The translations under genes and the position numbers were made by a program. 64,000 nucleotides of DNA from Bacteroidales bacterium (lineage in GTDB: Bacteria; Bacteroidota; Bacteroidia; Bacteroidales; UBA4417): positions 62,001-126,000 of the forward strand of contig JADJHD010000051.1 in assembly GCA_016707705.1 (NCBI GenBank), given 5' to 3'. Each line of letters starts with the position of its first letter. The first letter of the stretch is position 1. Positions 18,385 to 26,077 of the stretch are shown in pieces. The notes beneath the pieces are model-generated. The model did not search any database. It was given only the letters and a program-made list of their open reading frames with translations, and was not told the DNA's origin.

Positions 18385-19629
18385 CTATTCTGCCCTTTTA
18401 TAAACCAGAGCAACCACTGTTTTATCGTCGCCACCCATATTTATGGTCATTCCGTAGGGACGATCAGGATGGATGCTGATTTGGTTGGCACCGGCCTTTC
18501 CGGTTAACTGTTCCCAGATTGTAACGGCCATATGAACGCCGGTAGCACCTGTTGGGTGTCCCCAGCCTATGAGTCCGCCTGTGGTATTTACCGGAATACT
18601 GCCGTCGCGTGCGGTATTTCCTGCGGCAACGAATTCTGCACCTTTCCCGTGTTCAGCAAATCCAAGAGCTTCTATTCCCAGAATACCGGCAATTGTGAAG
18701 CAGTCGTGGAGCTCAACTGTTGCCAGTTGTTCCTTGGTAATTCCGGCAGATTTCAACGCCTGGCGGGCAGCTTCACGAATTGTTGAAACAACGGTAGGAT
18801 CCTGAGGTGGCTGTGTAATATCCTCAACGGCATGGCCAATACCAACGATTTCAACGGCATCCTTCTTGCTGATTCCTGCACGTTTCAGGCCTTCTTCCGA
18901 CATAACGGCGATGGAAGAAGCACCATCGCTAACCTTGGAGCAATCGAGGAAATTCAGGTGTTCAGTAAAGACTTTCGGATTGGGTTCGGCGGAAGCCAGT
19001 TTCTCCAGATCGGAAGCGGTATTGTGAAATTCCTGAGCTGTTGGACAAAGCCTTGCATTTTCTATGGCATTCCTGTACCAGCGAGCCAGTCCTTTCCGTG
19101 TATATTCCTTGCCAAATTTCTCATAATAAACCCCTGCCCTGTCGCTGAATTGTCCGGGGAAGAAATAGGCATGTCCCTTTTTGCGGTTTTGGAACCATCC
19201 GGCACCAGCCAGAATATCTGCTCCGTAAATAGCTTTAACTGTATTCTGAACTTCAACACCAAGGCACAAAACGGTATCTGCAGTTTCAGCCAGAACAGAC
19301 TTTATTCCACTGATGAGGGCCAGTCCGCCGGATGCACAGGCACCTTCAACGGAGAGAGAGGGTTTGTAGCGTAATCCTTCATCAATCATAGGCAGAAAAG
19401 CACCCAGGTGAGCCTGCTTGTTGAAGCGTGCCGACATGAAATTCCCAATTACGCCTTCATCAACCTGAGAGGCGCCACCAATCTGATTCAGGGTTGCCTG
19501 CCCTGCCTCCTTGATGTAATGCTCCAATCCCGGTCGTGCTACTCTGGGATTAAACTCTTTTCTTCCGGTTCCAAGTGAGATGGTATTGTAACCGGCAGTC
19601 ATATAAACTTTTCTGCGTAATGTATTCAT
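18385..19629 (-). CDS. Thiolase (acetyl-CoA acyltransferase, SCP2-type)
   Basis: 414 residues from the ATG at 19629; a TTG three codons upstream is also open. The nucleophilic Cys is in EGACASGG (C98), and the C-terminal active-site motifs are HDCFT and GWGHPTGATG. These place it in the thiolase superfamily, nearer the SCP2/non-specific thiolase group than FadA. It carries out the last, cleavage step of a beta-oxidation cycle or the reverse condensation. It lies downstream of a 3-hydroxyacyl-CoA dehydrogenase and an enoyl-CoA hydratase on the same strand (81-bp gaps), so the three form a pathway unit. No acyl-CoA dehydrogenase is in the window. Confidence 0.88.
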   Translation of the reverse strand: MNTLRRKVYMTAGYNTISLGTGRKEFNPRVARPGLEHYIKEAGQATLNQIGGASQVDEGVIGNFMSARFNKQAHLGAFLPMIDEGLRYKPSLSVEGACASGGLALISGIKSVLAETADTVLCLGVEVQNTVKAIYGADILAGAGWFQNRKKGHAYFFPGQFSDRAGVYYEKFGKEYTRKGLARWYRNAIENARLCPTAQEFHNTASDLEKLASAEPNPKVFTEHLNFLDCSKVSDGASSIAVMSEEGLKRAGISKKDAVEIVGIGHAVEDITQPPQDPTVVSTIREAARQALKSAGITKEQLATVELHDCFTIAGILGIEALGFAEHGKGAEFVAAGNTARDGSIPVNTTGGLIGWGHPTGATGVHMAVTIWEQLTGKAGANQISIHPDRPYGMTINMGGDDKTVVALVYKRAE

Positions 19630-19710
19630 GGTATTCAAATTAAGCTGGATTGAAACTGATCTTTCTTTTCCCGTATTTATAGCTTGTTAATCGGATATTT
19701 TCAGATAATG

Positions 19711-21045
19711 CTACAAATAATTGTTTATCGGGCCGTATGCATGGAAGAATCCTGTAAGGAGTACGGTATTGACATCCCCTTCCGACCTTGCAACACCGTC
19801 GCTAACCAATTTTAAGGCTATGCTGCGGGAGTTAAGGAAGTATCCCGTGGCAAGAGCAGCCCCTTTTGTTTGCATGGCTCCAAGGGTCTTAAAATAGGTT
19901 TGAAGGAAGCTGTCCTTATCGCCAAGCTTGACCAGGTTTTTCCATGGAAGAGCAGAAGCCGGAACTTCACCGGCCCATGTATCTGCCTGTGCCGAAAAAT
20001 CAGCAAGGCTGATGTATGAATTTTTCTCTTTCGAGAAAACGGAAACCGGTTTACCCTTTGCATAGCTGAAGAAACCGTCCTTCTGGCTTCCATCGCTGAA
20101 TTGTCCGCCTTTAACCCCACCCAGAACGAATTCGTCCAGAAGTGAAGAATGAAGGGCTTCCCCATTCATATGCGGCTGCATAACGCGTAAAATGAACTGA
20201 ACCACATCCAGTCCGACATAATCGATCAGCTGGAAAATACCCATAGGCCTCATGAGGAAATCACGGGTAATCCTGTCCACCAGGTAAATTGCCTCATGCA
20301 GTGGCATCTCCTTTGCAAGTCGCTCAGCTTCCTGAATTCCGAAGAGGGCATCGCGCATGAAATGGCCATTGCCAATAAATCCGGCAACATCGTTGGATGG
20401 AACCAGGGTTTTGCGAAGATTTTTAGCGAACAAGCCTGCAAATTCCACCATTTCAGCAGGATTTTCAGCTATAGTGATTAATTCAACCAGTTTTTGAACT
20501 GCGGGAGGATTGTAGAAATGGAAGCCCAGAATGCGGCCGCCCAGTCCTGCATTGGTATTCAGCAGTCCGATGGGAACTGAAGAGGTATTGGTAAAGAACC
20601 AAGGGCCTGCGTTGCTGTTCTCGTTGATTTGTCGGAATATCTTTTCCTTCAATGCCTGATTTTCACTCACGGCTTCAAACACCAGGGCTGAATCATAGGC
20701 TGCTTCAAGGCGTGTCACCGGCCTTATGACACTGAGAACATCAGCAACATAGGCTTCAATTATCTCACCGTTTTCAATCAGGTCTTCCCTATCGGCGTAT
20801 AGTTTCCTTAACTGAACTGTTTTCTTTTCAGCAGCCTTGATTACCTGGTTACGAATGTATTTCATCAATCCCTTCAGGCCTTCATCGGATGTATCGATTG
20901 CATTCAAAACGAACACCTTATCCCTGTTCTCGGGTTTCAGCATGAGATCTGCCATTTCAAGTGCAGTAAGCAGCAGGATGCCGCTGCCCATTTTACCGGC
21001 TGCTCCCAGCACGGATACTTTCTGCAAACGGGAACTGTAATCCAT
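19711..21045 (-). CDS. 3-hydroxyacyl-CoA dehydrogenase (long form)
   Basis: 444 residues. The N-terminal Rossmann motif is GAAGKMGSG (residues 14-22). The catalytic-region motif GFHFYNPP and the dimer-domain motif FIGNGHFMRDAL are present. The C-terminal ~150 residues go beyond the usual 280-residue enzyme and look like a second dimerisation-type domain. It oxidises L-3-hydroxyacyl-CoA with NAD. Encoded between the enoyl-CoA hydratase and thiolase genes, probably in one transcript. Its chain-length preference cannot be read from the sequence. Confidence 0.9.
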   Translation of the reverse strand: MDYSSRLQKVSVLGAAGKMGSGILLLTALEMADLMLKPENRDKVFVLNAIDTSDEGLKGLMKYIRNQVIKAAEKKTVQLRKLYADREDLIENGEIIEAYVADVLSVIRPVTRLEAAYDSALVFEAVSENQALKEKIFRQINENSNAGPWFFTNTSSVPIGLLNTNAGLGGRILGFHFYNPPAVQKLVELITIAENPAEMVEFAGLFAKNLRKTLVPSNDVAGFIGNGHFMRDALFGIQEAERLAKEMPLHEAIYLVDRITRDFLMRPMGIFQLIDYVGLDVVQFILRVMQPHMNGEALHSSLLDEFVLGGVKGGQFSDGSQKDGFFSYAKGKPVSVFSKEKNSYISLADFSAQADTWAGEVPASALPWKNLVKLGDKDSFLQTYFKTLGAMQTKGAALATGYFLNSRSIALKLVSDGVARSEGDVNTVLLTGFFHAYGPINNYL

Positions 21046-21126
21046 AGTATTTTATATCTGATTGATTGCTAATGAATGTAGTAAGCTATTATTAAAGCAA
21101 TAAGGGGCAAGTTTGTTCGGGAAAAT

Positions 21127-21894
21127 CTACCAAACTGGTTTTCTTTTTTCGAGAAATGCTGTCATTCCCTCAATTCCTTCGTCCACGAATAGAGTGCCGA
21201 AAGTCTGTGCTTCAAGCTCGCATGCCAATGGGAAAGGCATATGATAGCCATTGCGGGTAACTGATTTGACTGTTTTCACAGCCTTTGGTCCCTTTAATGC
21301 AATCATATTTGCCAGACGCATGGCTTCTTCCATGAGTTTGTCAGGTTCGGTAAGTTTCTGAACAAGACCTATTCTGAGAGCTTCTTCTGCAGTAACCATT
21401 TCGCCAGTGGTAAGCATATAAAGGGCAGTTCCCATTCCTACCAGGCGTGAAAGCCTTTGCGTAGCGGCATAGCCGGGAATGAGACCAAGATTAACTTCCG
21501 GCTGGCCAAATTTGGCCAGGTTGGAGGCAATCCTGAAATCGCAGGCCATGGCAAGTTCCATACCTCCGCCAAGAGCAAATCCATTAACGGCTGCAATTAT
21601 TGGAATTGGATGGTTCACAATGGTCTGGAAGGTCTTTTGTCCCCTTCTTGAAAACTCGGAAGCTTCGGGAGGCGTTTTGCTTACCATTTCCGAGATATCG
21701 GCACCTGCAACAAATGCTTTGCCGCTGCCTGTAATGACAATGGCTCTGAGGTCGGGAGCCATGGCTTCATTGCTTAAAAGTGCATCCAGTTCATCGAAGA
21801 ACCGGGTATTAAGTGCATTAAGACTTTCAGGCCTGTTTATGGTGACAACCAACACAGGCCCCTGCTGACTGGGCTGTAGAATCTGATAATCCAT
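21127..21894 (-). CDS. Enoyl-CoA hydratase
   Basis: 255-residue crotonase-fold enzyme. It has the oxyanion-hole motif AGADISE, the helix motif GGGMELAMACDFRIA, and the catalytic segment PEVNLGLIPGYAATQRL (Glu of PEVNLG), followed by the second Glu in TGEMV. This pattern fits a hydratase rather than a decarboxylase or isomerase. First gene of the three-gene beta-oxidation unit on the minus strand; the dehydrogenase starts 81 bp downstream. Chain-length range is unknown. Confidence 0.92.
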   Translation of the reverse strand: MDYQILQPSQQGPVLVVTINRPESLNALNTRFFDELDALLSNEAMAPDLRAIVITGSGKAFVAGADISEMVSKTPPEASEFSRRGQKTFQTIVNHPIPIIAAVNGFALGGGMELAMACDFRIASNLAKFGQPEVNLGLIPGYAATQRLSRLVGMGTALYMLTTGEMVTAEEALRIGLVQKLTEPDKLMEEAMRLANMIALKGPKAVKTVKSVTRNGYHMPFPLACELEAQTFGTLFVDEGIEGMTAFLEKRKPVW

Positions 21895-22084
21895 AGTGTA
21901 AGGTTACTTTTGGGTAAGCTTCTCAGAGTATAAAAAGCTTTTAATACTAGTTACTAAGCAAATATAAACATATTTCCATATTATACCATTGCTGATTCAT
22001 TTTGCGAATCCATCTACTCCATTATGGATCGCAGCGGACCGTTATAACTCAATCTGAAGGAAAGCCCTGATTAATTTTATATTG

Positions 22085-22786
22085 TCAGTGAAGTCCCTTT
22101 ACCTTTGGTTTACCAGCAATGAAATCTTTCAGGTACATGGGTTCAAAATAGGCTGTGTCTTCAAAGTCAGATGCAAGGAACTTTTCCCATGCGAGGGAAG
22201 CAATCGATGAAGCTGTTGCATGAAGTGGTCCCGGATACAATATGTAATCCTTATCCTTGAAAAGCTCCCTTGTTTTTTCGGCACCATTGCCAAACAAGGC
22301 TATCCTGAAATCCTTGAAATCCTGAAAGCTGTCTTCTGTGAGAATAATCGCATCAACAGGTCTGACTGTCTCCAAATTATTACCGTACAATGCTGAATAA
22401 ACCTCCATCCTTCTGGCATCTATCATCGGGCAAAGGAGAACATTCTCTTCATTCAGTCCGGGATAAATTTCCTGTGCATGCATTGCCATAGCTTTAAGTG
22501 TGCTGATGGCAATAAGGGGCTTATCGAGGGCATAGCAAAAACCCTTGGCAGCAGAAACACCGATTCTCAAACCGGTATAGGAACCCGGACCCATGCTTAC
22601 GGCTATGGCATCCATTGAATTGATGGACAGTCCAGTTTCATGGAGCACTTTCTGAACAAATACTGTAAGCTGAGCGGAATGCTCATTTGCACCTGCATTT
22701 TCCTTTAATGCCAGGATTCCGTTTTGGTCGGAGATTGCAACTGAGCACACTTCAGTAGCTGTTTCGATAGAAAGAATTAAGGCCAT
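22085..22786 (-). CDS. tsaB: tRNA threonylcarbamoyladenosine biosynthesis protein TsaB
   Basis: 233 residues. It is an ASKHA-fold, Gcp/TsaD-like partner of TsaD in forming the t6A37 modification on ANN-decoding tRNAs. The start ILSIETATEVCSVAI and the conserved SMGPGSYTGLRIG segment are diagnostic of the family. It lies alone between gaps of 190 and 319 bp, both of which contain related palindromic sequence. The partners tsaD, tsaC and tsaE are not in the window. Confidence 0.93.
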   Translation of the reverse strand: MALILSIETATEVCSVAISDQNGILALKENAGANEHSAQLTVFVQKVLHETGLSINSMDAIAVSMGPGSYTGLRIGVSAAKGFCYALDKPLIAISTLKAMAMHAQEIYPGLNEENVLLCPMIDARRMEVYSALYGNNLETVRPVDAIILTEDSFQDFKDFRIALFGNGAEKTRELFKDKDYILYPGPLHATASSIASLAWEKFLASDFEDTAYFEPMYLKDFIAGKPKVKGLH

Positions 22787-22826
22787 ATATTTAGAATCTG
22801 TCCAAAATTATTAAAAAGAAAAAAAA

Positions 22827-22860
22827 TCATCCGCCAGCCGGCTGACAGTAGTCAGAATTC
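22827..22860. repeat. Dispersed element, copy A
   Basis: ATCCGCCAGCCGGCTGAC followed by AGTAGTCAG. Related sequence occurs at 41240-41314 and 51677-51720 (see those entries). It lies in the tsaB/efflux gap, which otherwise holds only the palindrome at 22999-23072 and is AT-rich. Confidence 0.5.
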
Positions 22861-22998
22861 AAATAGACTAAATCATAAGAATATACCTTATGTCTGATAA
22901 GTTTGCGAAGCTCTGTATGCCCCGGTATAACTCAATCTGTAAGATTTTTACCTAACAAATTTGTCGCGATTGAGTATCTAAAGATAGACAAAAATAAA

Positions 22999-23072
22999 AA
23001 TCCGCAATTATACCCTGGCAGAATCATTTTGAGTTTTTATTGATTCGGTGCAAGCTGGTATAATTGCGGATT
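22999..23072. repeat. Perfect 16-bp inverted repeat with nested second stem
   Basis: The arm starting AATCCGCAATTATACC (22999-23014) has its exact complement at 23057-23072. Inside is a second pair, GAATCA (23021-23026) and TGATTC (23041-23046). The RNA or DNA would form a 74-nt hairpin or cruciform between tsaB and the HlyD-type gene. No T run follows the outer stem, so it is not a classical terminator. Confidence 0.8.
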
Positions 23073-23105
23073 CACCCTTATATTTTCCTGGTGGAAATGA
23101 GGGAA

Positions 23106-24485
23106 CTATTTATCGGTATACAAATCCTTTTTATCAACTTTCTTAACTTCTATTCCTTCCTTCAGTTTCTTTGAGATGGCGCTGTAAGGAGCGGAGACAA
23201 CCTCTGCCTTATCCTGAAGTCCTTCAATAATCTGGATATAGGTATTATCCTGAATTCCGGTCTTCACCTTTACCATCTTAACCTTACCATTGTCATAGAT
23301 AAATACATATTCCTGAAGGTCGCTGGATGGTTTTTTCTCAGTGGTTTGTTCCCCCTGGGATTCATTTCCGGCATCTTTCTTTTCCTTGGCTGCCAGCTGA
23401 GCTTCCTTAGCCTTTGTGCTGTCGACGCGGGTAGTAACAGCCTGAATAGGAATGGTAAGTGCATTGGAAACAGTTTCGGTCTGAATATCCACAGTTGCTG
23501 ACATACCGGGCCTGAAAGGCGACATATTGGGTTTATCGGCAGGAATAAGATCTTTATATGAATCGGGAAGAATCCTGATTTTCACCTCAAAGTTTGTCAC
23601 CTGATCAGCGCTGACACCTGTAGTATTTGCGGAGGTGCTGATTTCGGTAACAATGCCCTTGAATTTGCGGTTCTGGTAAGCATCCACTTCAACGAGAGCG
23701 GTGTCGTTCAGAGTAACCCTGACGATATCATTTTCGTTAACGCTCACATTTACCTCCATAGTCTGAAGATTTGCGATGCGCAGAATTTCAGTACCAGAGG
23801 AGAACTGTGAAGCACCGGCCACCCTTTCACCCTTTTCAATATTCAGCTTGGAGATAGTCCCGCCAACAGGTGCAAAAATGGAAGTCTTGGTAAGATTTTC
23901 CCTTGACTCCTTCACTCCTGCTTCGGCACTCTTGATATTAAATTCAGCAGCATTGACGGATTCTTCAGCTGCATCAACTTCTGCTTTTGCAACTTCGTAA
24001 GCCGACTGTGCAGCATCAAATTCCGAATCGGAGATAGCCTTTTCGGTATGCAGTTTCTTGTTTCTTGCGAAGCTGTTCCCTGCATTCACAAACTGCGATT
24101 TAACCTGTGAAAGGCGAGCCTTTGCATTTGCAAGGTTTGCCTGCTGGGTGTTGAGAGCAGCAACTGACCTGTCGTAGTTTGAAATATAAATTTCGGGGTT
24201 AATCTTGGCAAGCAGTTGTCCCGCAGTAACCAGGTCGCCCTCTTTGATATAGAGCTCAATGATTTCACCTGAAACATCCGGAGAAAGCTTAACCTCCACC
24301 TCGGGTGCAATTTTACCATTGGCAGAAACCGATTCTACAATGGTTCTTTTCTGAGCCTGTTCAGTGGATACTTTAATAACATCTGGTGCACCGATCCAGC
24401 CTTTTTTCTTGGCTACCGCAAAGACAATAAGCAGTACAACTGCCAGGCCAATAAGGATTCGGATCAGGTTTTTTTTCTTGAACAT
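23106..24485 (-). CDS. HlyD/MacA-type efflux periplasmic adaptor
   Basis: 459 residues from the ATG at 24485; a GTG ten codons earlier is weaker. An N-terminal membrane anchor (about 8-28) is followed by a barrel-sandwich hybrid (lipoyl-like) half, a long alpha-helical hairpin coiled coil (about 90-210), the second half, and a beta-barrel. A low-complexity Lys/Glu/Gln stretch (about 365-400) precedes the membrane-proximal domain. It links an inner-membrane pump to the TolC-type channel encoded just upstream. No ABC permease or RND pump gene adjoins it on either side, so its partner must be encoded elsewhere. Confidence 0.9.
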   Translation of the reverse strand: MFKKKNLIRILIGLAVVLLIVFAVAKKKGWIGAPDVIKVSTEQAQKRTIVESVSANGKIAPEVEVKLSPDVSGEIIELYIKEGDLVTAGQLLAKINPEIYISNYDRSVAALNTQQANLANAKARLSQVKSQFVNAGNSFARNKKLHTEKAISDSEFDAAQSAYEVAKAEVDAAEESVNAAEFNIKSAEAGVKESRENLTKTSIFAPVGGTISKLNIEKGERVAGASQFSSGTEILRIANLQTMEVNVSVNENDIVRVTLNDTALVEVDAYQNRKFKGIVTEISTSANTTGVSADQVTNFEVKIRILPDSYKDLIPADKPNMSPFRPGMSATVDIQTETVSNALTIPIQAVTTRVDSTKAKEAQLAAKEKKDAGNESQGEQTTEKKPSSDLQEYVFIYDNGKVKMVKVKTGIQDNTYIQIIEGLQDKAEVVSAPYSAISKKLKEGIEVKKVDKKDLYTDK

Positions 24486-24533
24486 ATTGTGGTTGGTTTT
24501 GCTTGGTTTTACCACTCAAGGGTGGCTGTTGGT

Positions 24534-25985
24534 TTATTTACGCTTGAGGGAAATGGGTTTTCCCATGTAGAAATCGAGAACTGTGGTTTTGAAAATGAAT
24601 TCAAATTTAGCCCTGAGTAATTCGGATTCAGCTTTTTCAAGATCTTTTTTGCTGTTGTTGTAATCAACTGAATTGATCATTCCAACATTGAATTTCTGCT
24701 CCGAATAGCGATAGGATTCCTTGGCAGCAGCTACTCCCAATTTTGAAGATTCATACTTGTTGAGTGCAGCTTTTGAGTCGGCATAGGCCTGCTCAATGGT
24801 TTTCCTGAGCTGAAGCTTGCTCTGGTCGAGGTTGTACCTGGAATTTTCAAGGTTTATTCTTGCCTTGCTGATTGAAGTGCGTGTTGCCCATCCGTTGAAA
24901 ATGGGAACAGTCAGGTTAAAAGAGAAGGATTTATTGATATTGTCGTTTATCTGATCGCCGAAAGGCTTGGTTTTGTAAGTAACATCTGCACCATAATTCC
25001 AGACATACTGCAATGGCTGGCCATCAGGGCCCGGGATAAATCCCACGGGTGCAGTTTGAGTAACATCAGGAACATAGGGAATATATGAATCCAGAATCTG
25101 GGCTGCACCAGAATATCCTGTTCCCAATGATCCCTGCAGGGTAACGGTTGGACTTTGTCCACCCTGGGCAATTGACAAACCATATTCAGAGCTTTTCACC
25201 CTTGATTCGGCGCTTTTAATTGAAGGCTGAGCCTGCAGGGCATAATCGAAAACCTGTTCGGGTCTGATGAGCAGCTGAGGCTGTTCTCCAAGTTCAAGAT
25301 CCGGTGATTCAATGGTAAATCCTGCTGAAGTAGGCAAGTCAAGCAACTGGGTAAGTGTCAGGATTGACAGATCGTAATTGTTCCTTGCATCAACGGCGGC
25401 AGAGTTTTCAATGGCTTTCTGGGCTTCAAGATTGAAATAGTCGCCCTGGGCAAGAGCTCCGGCATCTACCAGTTTCTTGAGTCTCTGTGATTGCAGTTCT
25501 GTTGCCTGAAGCTGGTTTTCGGTAGTCTTGACCAGTTCCTTGTAATAAAGAATCTGAAGATAGGCGGTAGCGATATTAAGTGAGATATCGTCCATGAACT
25601 TATCAGTATCATAGTTCGTAGCCTGCAGTTCCGACTGGCTCATCTTGAGCTGGTTTATCTTCTGGAAACCATCGAAAAGCGTTACGGATGATGAAAGATA
25701 GAAGTTATTTGACTGTACCCTTTCTGTGGCGAAAGTATTGGTAAAGCGATCGACGGTTTTACCATAGTTGTAGCCATGGCTGGCAAATCCATTCAGGGTT
25801 GGAAGCATGGTAAGCTTGTTCTGCATTACATTGGACTTGCCAAGATCAACCTGGAGATTTTGCTGCTTTACCTGTATGTTGTTTGTAAGTGCATAGCCTA
25901 TGCATTTTTCAAGCGTCCATATCTCCTGTGACCTTGCATTAACAAATACCAGGATTGCAGAAATCAAAAGAATAAGTTTTTTCAT
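24534..25985 (-). CDS. TolC-family outer-membrane efflux protein
   Basis: 483 residues with a signal peptide (about 1-20, ending NARSQ). Two OEP repeats are predicted: an N-terminal half with long helices around NQLQATELQSQRL, and a C-terminal half with SKARINLENSRYNLDQSKL and LRKTIEQAYADSKAALNKY. It forms the trimeric outer-membrane duct of a tripartite pump. Directly followed on the same strand by the HlyD-type adaptor, which begins 48 bp after its stop. Divergent from the M1 peptidase across a short gap (25986-26077). Confidence 0.92.
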   Translation of the reverse strand: MKKLILLISAILVFVNARSQEIWTLEKCIGYALTNNIQVKQQNLQVDLGKSNVMQNKLTMLPTLNGFASHGYNYGKTVDRFTNTFATERVQSNNFYLSSSVTLFDGFQKINQLKMSQSELQATNYDTDKFMDDISLNIATAYLQILYYKELVKTTENQLQATELQSQRLKKLVDAGALAQGDYFNLEAQKAIENSAAVDARNNYDLSILTLTQLLDLPTSAGFTIESPDLELGEQPQLLIRPEQVFDYALQAQPSIKSAESRVKSSEYGLSIAQGGQSPTVTLQGSLGTGYSGAAQILDSYIPYVPDVTQTAPVGFIPGPDGQPLQYVWNYGADVTYKTKPFGDQINDNINKSFSFNLTVPIFNGWATRTSISKARINLENSRYNLDQSKLQLRKTIEQAYADSKAALNKYESSKLGVAAAKESYRYSEQKFNVGMINSVDYNNSKKDLEKAESELLRAKFEFIFKTTVLDFYMGKPISLKRK

Positions 25986-26077
25986 AAAAGGCTTGGATTA
26001 TCAGGAGGTCGCAAAAAGCTTGAAAGTGGAAATTGATTTACCTTTACAAAGTTATGAGATACCTATATCTAACAACT

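Noticed and set aside
18832..19374. 180-codon frame opposite the thiolase
   Set aside because: Antisense shadow with no family resemblance.
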